Source: CALAED01 sp036378315 (GTDB lineage: Bacteria; Actinomycetota; Actinomycetes; Streptosporangiales; Streptosporangiaceae). Taken from it: a stretch of DNA of 64,000 nt. The notes under the pieces are model-generated. The model worked only from the letters and a program-made list of their open reading frames with translations, was not told where the DNA came from and did no database searches. Positions within the stretch are counted from its first letter, which is position 1, and the number at the start of each line of letters is the position of its first letter. The stretch spans positions 8,608-72,607 of the forward strand of contig DASUWU010000145.1 in the NCBI GenBank assembly GCA_036378315.1, in the 5' to 3' direction. Made by a program: the position numbers and the translations under genes. Shown here piece by piece: positions 41,940 through 50,082 of the stretch.

Positions 41940-42464
41940 ATGAGATCACGCCGCGTAAGGGAGGATACGTTGGACAGCGCAATGTCCGGCGTGTCGTCCG
42001 CCGACGGCGCCCCGATCGACCCCTTCCTCGAGGCCGCGCTGGCCCGGCTGGCGGCGCCCGACGCGGCCTCGGCATCCACCTTCCCGGTCGAGCCCGACCC
42101 GGAATCGGTGACCGCGGCCCGGCACTTCGCCGTGGCCACCGTCAGGGGATGGGGGCTGGCCGAGCTTGCGGACGACGTCGCGCTCGTCGCCTCCGAGCTG
42201 GTCACCAACGCGCTGCGGCACAGCCTGCCGGCCTGCCCGGACGAGCGCGCCCGCACCACGATCCAGCTGCGCCTGCTGCGCGCGGCGCCGTACGTGCTGT
42301 GCGGCGTGGCCGACACCAGCCCGGCGGTGCCGCGGCGGCGCGAACCCGACTACATCGCGGAAACCGGGCGTGGCCTGCACATCGTCGAGTCCTTCAGCAC
42401 CTGGTGGGGATGGACCAGGCTGCACCCGTCGGGAAAGATCGTCTGGGCCGTCTTCGAGCGGTGA
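41940..42464 (+). CDS. RsbW-like ATP-binding protein (HATPase)
   Basis: 174 residues. GHKL ATPase domain of the anti-sigma/serine kinase type used alone: conserved VTAARHFAVATVRGWGL, N box ALVASELVTNALRHS and the late G boxes GVADTSPAVPRRREPDY and ETGRGLHIVESFSTWWGW. In Streptomyces abaA/whiJ-type loci such proteins accompany the XRE and DUF397 genes. Whether it binds a sigma factor is unknown. ATG at 41940 follows GGGAGTGGGC; a TTG at 41970 with AAGGGAGG is a real alternative. Confidence 0.88.
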   Translation: MRSRRVREDTLDSAMSGVSSADGAPIDPFLEAALARLAAPDAASASTFPVEPDPESVTAARHFAVATVRGWGLAELADDVALVASELVTNALRHSLPACPDERARTTIQLRLLRAAPYVLCGVADTSPAVPRRREPDYIAETGRGLHIVESFSTWWGWTRLHPSGKIVWAVFER

Positions 42465-42477
42465 GCCAGGAGGGGGC

Positions 42478-42498
42478 CCGGGGAAGCCCCGGAGTTTT
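42478..42498 (+). terminator. Terminator after HATPase gene
   Basis: CCGGGG / CCCCGG stem with a 3-nt loop, followed by AGTTTT, a rare example here of an intrinsic terminator with a T-run. Confidence 0.65.
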
Positions 42499-42647
42499 CT
42501 GAAAACCCGCGTCGAAGCCCGGCCGGTCGACCGGAATTTGAAGCCGTGGCCGGATGTGGCAAAGCCGCGGCCCCCTTCGTTGACACGCGTTCCCCCCGAC
42601 GACACGCTGACTCGATCCCACTTGGCCCACCTTTGCCTGGAGGCGCG

Positions 42648-45600
42648 ATGAGGCGCGGGTCCGTGTCCGTCTTCGCCGCGGCGGCTCTCCTGACCGGAAT
42701 GCTCGCCGCGGCGCCCGCACACGCCAGTCAGGGCCCACCAGGCCCGCCGCGGGACCTGCCCGACGTCTATGTCGGTGATGTGACGGCGGAGGGGCTGAAA
42801 CAGCTCAACTCAGTGGGCCTCGACCGGGAAGAGGACGTGTCGGTCGGCCGGACCAGGGGCGGCCTGACCCATGTCGAGGTCGTCATGAGTGGCGCGCAGG
42901 CGAACGCGCTCGGTGCCCGGGGCGTGCGGCTCACGCTCAAGAAGATCGACGGCAAGTCGGCCGCGCAACTCAGCGCACAGGCCACGCCCACCGTTTTCCG
43001 GCCCTACAGCGGGCCGGGAAACATCCGGGAAGAAATCGTCAAGGCCGCCGCCGACCACCCGGCCATCGCCAAGGCCGTCGACTTCGGCACCAGCATCCAA
43101 GGCAAGCCGATGACCGCCATCCGGGTGAGCAGGGGCGTCGCCGCCCTGCCCGAGGGCAGGCGCCCGGTGGTCGTCTACCAGGCGGCCCAGCACGCCCGCG
43201 AGTGGATCACCCCGGAGACGGTGCGCCGGCTCCTCCACTACTTCCTCGACAACTACGGAAAGAACGCCGAGATCACCAAGCTGGTCGACACCACCGAGCT
43301 CTGGTTCATCCCGGTCGTCAACGTCGACGGCTACGACCTGACGTTCACCGACGGGTTCCGCCTGTGGCGCAAGAACGCGCGCGACAACAACGGCGACGGC
43401 CGGATCACCGGAGGGGACGGCGTCGACCCGAACCGTAACTTCCCGTACAAGTGGGGCTACGACAACGAAGGCTCCTCGGACAACCCCGCCAGCGAGACCT
43501 ACCGCGGCGCCGGGCCCGCCTCCGAGCCGGAGACCAGGGCCCAGCTGGCGCTCTACCAGAAGCTCAGGCCTAAGTTCCTGATCAACTACCACTCCGCCGC
43601 GCAACTGCTGCTGCACGGCGTCGGCTGGCAGACGCTCACCCGCAGCCCTGACGACGTCATCCACGACGCGCTGGTCGGCGACGCCGACCGTCCGGCAGTG
43701 CCCGGGTCCACGCCCGAGCTGGGCGCCCAGCTCTACACCACGAACGGCGAGACCGACGGGCAGACCGACAACACCTTCGGCACGCTGACCATCACGCCCG
43801 AGATGGCGACCTGCCAGACCGCCGCGGGGTACGACCCGAACGACGGCATCGACCCGCAGGACTGCGGCAGCATCTTCGAGTTCCCCGACAACGAGGCGCT
43901 GATCCAGCGCGAGTTCACGCAGAACCTGCCGTTCGCGCTGTCGATCGCCAAGTCGGCGCACACGCCCGACCACCCGGTGTCGTCGCTCGGCCGCACCACG
44001 GCCGACTTCGAGACCGACGCGTTCACCACATCCTTCGGCGGCCGCCAGACGGTGGCGTCGGTGATCCGCCGGTCGATCGCCGGCAAGCGGCTCCACTACC
44101 GGATCAACGGCGGTCGCGTCCGCACGGCCGGCGTGGCCGAGTGGCACGGCGGCGAGCGGTACGGCGACGAGAACCACACCTACTACGCCGAGTACCGCGG
44201 CACGGTCGTGGGCCAGCGCCCCGGCGACCGGGTCGAGGCCTGGTTCAGCGGCGTGCGGGGCCGTGCCCCGGTCAGCGGGCCGCACTTCACCTACCGGGTG
44301 CGCGACCAGCGCGGCGCCAAGGTGCTCGTGGTCGCGGACGAGGACTACAAGGGCGTCAACCCGACCTACCCGGCGGGGACGAACGCGCCCAAGTACGCCG
44401 GGGAGTACGTCGACGCGCTCAGGGCGAACGGCATCCGCTCGCTCGTCTGGGACATCGACAAGGACGGCGTCCCGCACGACCTCGGCGTCCTCGGTCACTT
44501 CAAAGGCGTCGTCTGGTATCTCGGCGACAACCGGCTCACCCAGGACGCCGCGGACGACCCGGTGAAGGTGGGCAGCGGGACCGCGCCCGACTCCCAGGTC
44601 GCCGACCGCGAGAAGGACCTCGAGCTGTCCGTCAGGTCCTACCTCAACGAGGGCGGCAAGCTGCTCTACACCGGCGAGACCGCCGGCTACTTCGGGCCGC
44701 TCTCCCGCGCCAACGGCGGCGGCATCTACTACGGGCTCAAGGGCCACCCCGAGCGGCCGTGCGTCATCACCACCAGCTTCAGGGACGACTGCGAGCTGCT
44801 GTCGGACGACTTCAACCAGTACTGGCTCGGCGCGTTCGACCGTGCCTCCATCAACCGGCCGACCGGCTTCACCGGCGCGGGTCCGTTCGCCGGCCGGAAC
44901 GCCACGCTGAGCGGCACCCCGAGCAACCCTCTCGACGAGGCGGGCGGCCTGCAGGTCACCAGCACGGTCCTGCCGCCCGCCCAGTTCCCGCAGTTCACCA
45001 GCACGAAGGCCGGCGACTACAGCGGGGCCACCTCGGCGTTCGAGCCCGTCGAGGGCTCGTTCTACGTCGCCGGCACCCACCAGGACAACCTGTACCGCCG
45101 GCTGACCAGGACCGTCGACCTGACCGGCGTGCCGGCGGATCAGGCGCCGAAGCTGCGGGCGCAGCTGTCGTACAGCACCGAGACCGGGTTCGACCACGTG
45201 ATCGTCGAGGCGCACACCGTCGGCGCCGACGACTGGACCACGCTGCCCGACGAGGGCGGGCGCACCCGCACCACGGTGCCGACCGAGTGCGAGCAGGGTT
45301 ACCTGCTGGCCGGGCATCCGTTCCTGCTCCACTACCTGACCGGCGGCAACCCGTGCACGAACACGGGGACGACAGGGAAGTGGAACTCGCTGACCGGCAC
45401 GTCGAACGGCTGGGTGCCGGTCTCGTACGACCTGTCCGCGTACGCCGGCAAGCAGGTCTCGGTGTCGATCTCGTACGTGAGCGACCCGGGAACCGGCGGC
45501 ACCGGCCTGTTCATCGACGACACCAAGGTCACCACGTCCGGCGGCACCCTCGACGCCGAGGGCTTCGAGTCCGGTCTCGGGCCGTGGACGATCGAGGGCG

Positions 45601-45788
45601 CCCCGCCCGGCAGCCCCGGCAACCCCAGCGAGTTCGTCCGCTCGCAGGCGCTCATCGACTCGGTGTCGGCCGTGGCCACCAAGGACACCATGATGTGGGG
45701 CTTCGGCCTCGAACAGGTGGCCACCGCCGCCGAGCGGAACGCGCTCATGGGCACGGCGATGCGCGGGCTCCTGTCCGACTCCCGCTGA
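42648..45788 (+). CDS. Large secreted M14 zinc carboxypeptidase
   Basis: 1046-residue exported metallopeptidase. Signal peptide (SVSVFAAAALLTGMLAAAPAHA), a propeptide-like region, then the M14 domain: zinc ligands in QHAREW (His182, Glu185) and NYHSAA (His315), catalytic glutamate in ITPEMA (Glu385). The FIPVVNVDGYD and DPNRNFPYKWG loops contain the usual substrate-binding Asn-Arg. The C-terminal half (from about 450) has a beta-sandwich segment and a MAM/immune-inhibitor-A-like jelly roll (TETGFDHVIVEAHT, GTGLFIDDTKVTT). Probably releases C-terminal residues from peptides outside the cell. ATG at 42648 follows GGAGG. Confidence 0.93.
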   Translation: MRRGSVSVFAAAALLTGMLAAAPAHASQGPPGPPRDLPDVYVGDVTAEGLKQLNSVGLDREEDVSVGRTRGGLTHVEVVMSGAQANALGARGVRLTLKKIDGKSAAQLSAQATPTVFRPYSGPGNIREEIVKAAADHPAIAKAVDFGTSIQGKPMTAIRVSRGVAALPEGRRPVVVYQAAQHAREWITPETVRRLLHYFLDNYGKNAEITKLVDTTELWFIPVVNVDGYDLTFTDGFRLWRKNARDNNGDGRITGGDGVDPNRNFPYKWGYDNEGSSDNPASETYRGAGPASEPETRAQLALYQKLRPKFLINYHSAAQLLLHGVGWQTLTRSPDDVIHDALVGDADRPAVPGSTPELGAQLYTTNGETDGQTDNTFGTLTITPEMATCQTAAGYDPNDGIDPQDCGSIFEFPDNEALIQREFTQNLPFALSIAKSAHTPDHPVSSLGRTTADFETDAFTTSFGGRQTVASVIRRSIAGKRLHYRINGGRVRTAGVAEWHGGERYGDENHTYYAEYRGTVVGQRPGDRVEAWFSGVRGRAPVSGPHFTYRVRDQRGAKVLVVADEDYKGVNPTYPAGTNAPKYAGEYVDALRANGIRSLVWDIDKDGVPHDLGVLGHFKGVVWYLGDNRLTQDAADDPVKVGSGTAPDSQVADREKDLELSVRSYLNEGGKLLYTGETAGYFGPLSRANGGGIYYGLKGHPERPCVITTSFRDDCELLSDDFNQYWLGAFDRASINRPTGFTGAGPFAGRNATLSGTPSNPLDEAGGLQVTSTVLPPAQFPQFTSTKAGDYSGATSAFEPVEGSFYVAGTHQDNLYRRLTRTVDLTGVPADQAPKLRAQLSYSTETGFDHVIVEAHTVGADDWTTLPDEGGRTRTTVPTECEQGYLLAGHPFLLHYLTGGNPCTNTGTTGKWNSLTGTSNGWVPVSYDLSAYAGKQVSVSISYVSDPGTGGTGLFIDDTKVTTSGGTLDAEGFESGLGPWTIEGAPPGSPGNPSEFVRSQALIDSVSAVATKDTMMWGFGLEQVATAAERNALMGTAMRGLLSDSR

Positions 45789-45815
45789 AGGACGGCGGGT
45801 CGACCGGCGCCTGGC

Positions 45816-45842
45816 GGCCCCGGCCCGTGACGGGCCGGGGCC
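45816..45842. terminator. Bidirectional terminator between M14 and DUF6177 genes
   Basis: Perfect 12-bp stem GGCCCCGGCCCG / CGGGCCGGGGCC with a TGA loop, between two convergent genes. Confidence 0.75.
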
Positions 45843-45854
45843 TGGCGGCCGGCG

Positions 45855-46838
45855 CTAGCGCAGGTGCTGCATGAGCTGGCGGTAGCGCTGCCAGCCGTCC
45901 TGGGAGCGGCCGTCGCCGAGGTCGTACCAAAGCGTCGGGGACTGCATGTCGCCGATCTGCTGCCCAGGGATCTCCGGCGCCCGGCGGCCAAGCTCGCCGC
46001 CGACGGCCATGCCGATGGGCGCGGGCGAACCCACCCACCTGGGCTCCGTGGTCAGGTCGGGCCGACCGGGAGTGAGCTGGGCGAACAGCGAAAGCAGCCG
46101 CTGTTCCATGGCGAGCACGCCGATCAGGGTGGGCAGCGCGGCCACCGGCGGCCGATCGTCCGGCAGGTAGCCGACCACGAGGGTCACGGTCTCTTCTACG
46201 CCGTCGCGCGCCGGCGTCAGCAGCATCGTGCCGAGCGCGGCCCGCCGGCCGCCGCCGACGACGGTCAGCCAGGTGGCCCGCGGCGCGCGCCGCTGGTAGA
46301 GGCCCGCCAGGTCGTCGCGCCGCCACTGGCCGGCGGCCGGCTCAGCGGTGCCCCAGCCGGCCGGCTCGTGGCCGGTCAGCGACATGCACAGCTGCTCGAC
46401 CGCGGCCCCGATGGCCCCTGGCTTGTCCTGGCGCACCTGGAAGGTCAGCGTGAGCTGGGCCCCGATCAGCTCGGTGGGCCGGGTGGTGTACCCGGGCGCG
46501 TAGTCGCGGGCGTCCTTGACCGGCTCGAAACCGGCGCCGTCCCAGTACAACGGCACGCCGGTCAGGCCGTCGTAGTAGCCACCGGCCGTGTCGTCGCGGA
46601 CCACCCAGCGCGAGCCGGGCCCGGTGAGCACCAGCCGCAGCGGCATGGACAGCCGCGAGTGCGCGGGCGTGACGATCTGGAGCCCGCGGCCGCTTTCCGT
46701 GCACACCCGAAGCGCGTCGGCCAGCCACTGGCTGAACGGCACGACGATGCGATCCTGGATCACGACCATGGCCTTGGGCGTGACCGCGTCCACGGCAGGA
46801 TGCGTCCCACCCGCGCCGCGCACCTCGCGCTCGCTCAC
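45855..46838 (-). CDS. DUF6177 family protein (type VII secretion associated)
   Basis: 327 residues. The segment TPKAMVVIQDRIVVPFSQWLADAL with GRGLQIVTPAHSRLSMPLR and GGYYDGLTGVPLYWDG matches the DUF6177 family found in actinomycete ESX/type VII clusters, function unknown. No membrane segment. GTG at 46838 overlaps the stop of the upstream gene (GTGA) and has GGGAG 8 nt upstream, so I prefer it to the GTG at 46868. Last gene of a three-gene accessory operon. Confidence 0.78.
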   Translation of the reverse strand: MSEREVRGAGGTHPAVDAVTPKAMVVIQDRIVVPFSQWLADALRVCTESGRGLQIVTPAHSRLSMPLRLVLTGPGSRWVVRDDTAGGYYDGLTGVPLYWDGAGFEPVKDARDYAPGYTTRPTELIGAQLTLTFQVRQDKPGAIGAAVEQLCMSLTGHEPAGWGTAEPAAGQWRRDDLAGLYQRRAPRATWLTVVGGGRRAALGTMLLTPARDGVEETVTLVVGYLPDDRPPVAALPTLIGVLAMEQRLLSLFAQLTPGRPDLTTEPRWVGSPAPIGMAVGGELGRRAPEIPGQQIGDMQSPTLWYDLGDGRSQDGWQRYRQLMQHLR

Positions 46839-47206
46839 GGGGTCGCTCCCCAGGGGGCCGATGTCCACACGGCTCCACCCTGCCAGTGGACGAGGTCGTC
46901 AGCGAACTTTCTGGCGATCCGCTCGGCGTCGGGCAGCCCGGCGGCGGCCCGGATGTCGACCCACCACAGCGGCGGCTCGACGCGGGCCTCCTGGTCGGCG
47001 CCGAGCAGCCTGGCCACCTCGCCGGGCACGGCGACCCGCACCGGGATCTCGATGGAGACCAGCAGCCGGCCGGCCGGGTCGTACAGCTGGGTGACGCCGC
47101 CCGCGACCTCGCGCGGCTCCAGCCGCTCGCCCACCGCCACCATGGCGTCGATGACGGTGCGGACGTCCGGCTGGTTGCGGACCAGGGCCACGATGTCGCA
47201 GGTCAT
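46835..47206 (-). CDS. Hypothetical protein in type VII accessory operon
   Basis: 123 residues, no named domain recognised. Predicted alpha/beta with VTQLYDPAGRLLVSIEIPVRV and VEPPLWWVDIRAAAGLPDAERIARKFADDLV. Cytoplasmic by sequence. Its start is 4 nt after the stop of the EspI-like ATPase gene with GAGAGGTGAG as ribosome site, and its stop overlaps the DUF6177 start, so the three are co-expressed. Similar small proteins occur at this place in Streptomyces ESX clusters, by recollection. Confidence 0.72.
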   Translation of the reverse strand: MTCDIVALVRNQPDVRTVIDAMVAVGERLEPREVAGGVTQLYDPAGRLLVSIEIPVRVAVPGEVARLLGADQEARVEPPLWWVDIRAAAGLPDAERIARKFADDLVHWQGGAVWTSAPWGATP

Positions 47207-47210
47207 CCGC

Positions 47211-48578
47211 TCACCTCTCCGGCGCAGCCGCGGCCCGGCCGAAGACCTCGGCCGCGATCCTGATCGCCGCGTTCCTGGCCGCCTCGCCGGTCATCGGCAG
47301 GTCGATGGGGCTGCCGCCGGCCAGGTGCCGGTCGTAGGGGACGTGGACCACCGGGATGCCGCCCGCGCTGAGCATGTGCTGTGCCCGGTCGAGGTCGGCG
47401 TCCTCGTGCGGGGTGTGCGTCACCAGCGTGACCACGGTACGCGGGAGCAGCCCGCCGAACCCGTTGCCCGCCATCCAGTCCAGCGCCCCGCGCGCGCTGA
47501 GCGCGCCGTCGACGGTGGCCGGGGTCACCAGCACCTGCGCGTGCGCCTCGGCGAGGATGCCGCGCTGCAGCTCGGGCAGCAGCCCGGCTCCGCAGTCGAT
47601 GACGATGGCGGAGAAGTACCGGCTCATCTCCCCGGTGGCCGCCCGGAACGCCTCGATCTCCAGCTCGGTGCCGATGCGGCCGCGCGAGGTGTTCGACAGC
47701 ACCCACAGCCCGCCCGCGCTGCGGGCCAGGAACCTGGTGGCGTCCTCCCAGGATCGCGGCCGCGCCCTGGCCAGGTCCTGGAGCGACAGCTCGGCCTGCA
47801 CGCCCATGCGAAGCGGCAGCGAGCCGAGCCCGGAGTCGGCGTCGGCGGCGAGCACCCGGTCCTGCCTGATCTGCGTGATCATGGTCGCCATCAGCCCGGC
47901 CACCGTGGTCTTGCCGGCGCCGCCCCTGATGCTGGTGACCGCGATGCGCCGGCAGGTCGGGACCGGCCGCCGGATCCGCGCGGCCAGGTCGGCGCTCTCC
48001 CGCGCGTCCTGCGCCGCCGAGGCGCCGACCGCCCGGGTGATGCCGCGCCCCATCCGGCGGATGAGCGGGTCGCCGTGGCGCTTGTTGCGGACGAGATCGT
48101 CGGTGTATCCGGCCGGGCCCCACTGACCCGGCTGCCCGGGACCCTGGGGGGCTTGCGGCGCAGGGGGGCCTTGCGGCGGCTCGGGTGACGGGCCGATCGG
48201 GGGCGTCTGGGGGGCCTGTGGGGGCGCGGCGGGCGGCGGCGCGGGTTGGGCGGCCTGCGGCGCCGCCGGGGACCACCCCAGGCTCGGGTGGGCCAGATCG
48301 GGGAAGGCGAGGTCGGGGTGGGCCAGGTCGGCGTACTGCTCGGGCTGCGGGTGCGGCTCGCGTCCGTTCTCCGTCACGACCACGGGCGCGGGCAGCGGCG
48401 CCTCCGGCGCGGGCGCCGGAGGAGGCGCCGGATTCGGCGCCGGCGAAGGCGCGGCCGGGGGCATGGGGGGCGGCGGCGGGGGCACCTGCGGCCCCGCCGG
48501 GTTGGCCGCTGTCACCAGGCCGGCGTGCGGAACGCCCAGGTCCTGGAGCACGGCGTTCTGCCAGCCCTGGTCGGACAC
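47211..48578 (-). CDS. EspI-like MinD/ParA-type ATPase of type VII secretion
   Basis: 455 residues. The first about 160 are a low-complexity Pro/Ala/Gln-rich tail, as in mycobacterial EspI. The C-terminal P-loop domain has a deviant Walker A SIRGGAGKTTVAG, switch I VLAADADSGLGSLPLR and Walker B AIVIDCGAGLLPEL, characteristic of SIMIBI ATPases; a later PVVHVPYDRHLAGGSPIDL is typical of the EspI/CpaE-like group. EspI regulates ESX-1 secretion when ATP is low. GTG at 48578 follows GGAAGGGAG. Core secretion genes (eccC, esx) are not in this window. Confidence 0.82.
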   Translation of the reverse strand: MSDQGWQNAVLQDLGVPHAGLVTAANPAGPQVPPPPPPMPPAAPSPAPNPAPPPAPAPEAPLPAPVVVTENGREPHPQPEQYADLAHPDLAFPDLAHPSLGWSPAAPQAAQPAPPPAAPPQAPQTPPIGPSPEPPQGPPAPQAPQGPGQPGQWGPAGYTDDLVRNKRHGDPLIRRMGRGITRAVGASAAQDARESADLAARIRRPVPTCRRIAVTSIRGGAGKTTVAGLMATMITQIRQDRVLAADADSGLGSLPLRMGVQAELSLQDLARARPRSWEDATRFLARSAGGLWVLSNTSRGRIGTELEIEAFRAATGEMSRYFSAIVIDCGAGLLPELQRGILAEAHAQVLVTPATVDGALSARGALDWMAGNGFGGLLPRTVVTLVTHTPHEDADLDRAQHMLSAGGIPVVHVPYDRHLAGGSPIDLPMTGEAARNAAIRIAAEVFGRAAAAPER

Positions 48579-48785
48579 CGAACTCCCTTCCGCGCGCATC
48601 TGGGCCGCGAGCACGAGCCGTTGGGATTCTGTCCCCCGATCTTATCGGCGGACACGTCCTACCGTGCCGGCCTGCGGCTGGTTCCGCCGGGCCGGACCAG
48701 AATTTCGGAATAGGTCCCGTTTACCGGGGTAATGGCGCCGTGAGCTTGATTGATGGGCCTGGCGGGCACCGCGGGAGGGGCCTTT

Positions 48786-49205
48786 GTGGCGTACAGAGTA
48801 ACCGAGATCATGACGAAGGGGCCCGTTGTCGTCCCCCTGGAGCTGATGCTGATCGAGGCGGCCAAGCTCATGCGCGACCACGCGATCGGCGACGTCCTCG
48901 TCACGTCCAACGGCCACTTGTGCGGCGTGCTGACCGATCGCGACATCGTGGTCCGCGCGGTGGCGGAGAGCCGCGACCTGCGCCGCACCACCGTGGGCGA
49001 GGTCTGCTCGGCCGACATCGCCACCGTCGGGCCCGATGCGAACATCGACGACGCCGTCGCCGTGATGCGCTCCAGGGCGGTCAGGCGGGTTCCCGTGGTC
49101 GAGAACGGGGCGCCGATCGGCATCCTCACCATGGGCGACCTGGCGGTCAGGCAGAACGGGAATTCGGCGCTGGCGGAAATCACCAAGGCGCCGCCGAGCC
49201 GGTGA
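48786..49205 (+). CDS. Tandem CBS domain protein
   Basis: 139 residues made of two CBS domains: VTEIMTKGPVVVPLELMLIEAAKLMRDH with VLTDRDIVVRAV, and EVCSADIATVGPDANIDDAVAVM with VPVVENGAPIGILTMGDLAV. Together they form a Bateman module that usually binds adenine nucleotides or NAD. The downstream partner is unknown. GTG at 48786 has GGGAGGGG 5 nt upstream; an ATG at 48753 would add residues (MGLAGTAGGAF) not typical of the family. Confidence 0.9.
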   Translation: MAYRVTEIMTKGPVVVPLELMLIEAAKLMRDHAIGDVLVTSNGHLCGVLTDRDIVVRAVAESRDLRRTTVGEVCSADIATVGPDANIDDAVAVMRSRAVRRVPVVENGAPIGILTMGDLAVRQNGNSALAEITKAPPSR

Positions 49206-49265
49206 GGAGCACTACGCGGCTTTGGCGGAGCCGCTGAGCGCGCACCGGGCACCGTAGTGCGCAGG

Positions 49266-49271
49266 TAGTGT
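49266..49271 (+). promoter_or_regulatory. -10 box of GAF-ANTAR gene
   Basis: TAGTGT, 7 nt before the GTG at 49279. A GAGG lies only 3 nt from that start, too close to act well, so a leaderless transcript is likely. Confidence 0.4.
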
Positions 49272-49278
49272 GAGGAAC

Positions 49279-50001
49279 GTGTCCAGCCCCGATGCCCGCG
49301 CCGCCATCACCGATGAGCTCGCGATAGAGATCGCCAGGCTCGGGATGGTCCGCGAGTCGACCGAGATGGGTGCGCTCGGCAGGCTCACCGACCTGGCGGC
49401 TCGCGCGGTGCCCGGGTGCGCGGGGGCGACGACCATACGGTGGAGCCTGGGCGACCCACCCGAGTTCTTGGCCGGTTCGGCCAGCCACCCCGACCTGGCC
49501 GAGTTGATCGAGGTGCAGCGGGCGACAAACGACGGCCCCAGCTTCACCGCCGCACGCACCCGCGAGCCCGTGGCCTGCGAGGACACACTCGTGGAGACGC
49601 GCTGGCCCGACTATGTGGGGGCCGCGTTGCGCCGCGGGGTGCGCTGCTTCGCCACGACGCTCTACGACAACGGCGAGGTGCTGATCAGCCTGGGCCTGTA
49701 CGGGGTGCGACCGGGCGCCCTCGACCCGCGCCGGCTGGCGGTGGCAGCCCTCCTCGTCGCGCAGAGCGGGGCCGCGGTCACCAACACCCGCGAGTACGAC
49801 AACGTGCACCGCACCGCGATCCAGCTGCGCCAGGCCGTCGAGGCGCGCGCCGTGGTCGACCAGGCCAAGGGCATCCTCATCCACGCCATGGGCTGCGACG
49901 CGGAGACCGCCTTCGCCGAGCTCAGGCGGATCTCGCAGACCCGTCACGTGAAGCTCACCGCGGTCGCCCGGCGCATCGTCGCCGGTGAGGGACTTATATA
50001 G
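49279..50001 (+). CDS. GAF-ANTAR domain RNA-binding regulator
   Basis: 240 residues. An N-terminal GAF domain (ELAIEIARLGMV to AVTNTREY) is joined to a C-terminal ANTAR domain (IQLRQAVEARAVVDQAKGILIHAMGCDAETAFAELRRISQTRHVKLTAVARRI). ANTAR proteins bind paired stem-loops in leader RNA and prevent termination. The ligand of the GAF part is unknown. GTG at 49279 or 49270 may start it. Followed 81 nt later by a SpoIIE phosphatase in the same direction. Confidence 0.93.
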   Translation: MSSPDARAAITDELAIEIARLGMVRESTEMGALGRLTDLAARAVPGCAGATTIRWSLGDPPEFLAGSASHPDLAELIEVQRATNDGPSFTAARTREPVACEDTLVETRWPDYVGAALRRGVRCFATTLYDNGEVLISLGLYGVRPGALDPRRLAVAALLVAQSGAAVTNTREYDNVHRTAIQLRQAVEARAVVDQAKGILIHAMGCDAETAFAELRRISQTRHVKLTAVARRIVAGEGLI

Positions 50002-50082
50002 TGACCGCCCCCGGCGCGGGCGTACGATTCCGGCACAGCGGTGGGCACTTGCGCAAACCGCGTAGGCGCAAGGAGCTCGGGC

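Noticed and set aside
42810..45332. 840-codon minus-strand frame inside the M14 gene
   Set aside because: Typical antisense frame of high-GC DNA; composition is Val/Gly/Arg/Asp-rich without domains, and the plus strand encodes all M14 active-site residues.
45864..48188. 774-codon plus-strand frame across the type VII accessory genes
   Set aside because: It spans three coupled genes in antisense and has no recognisable domain.
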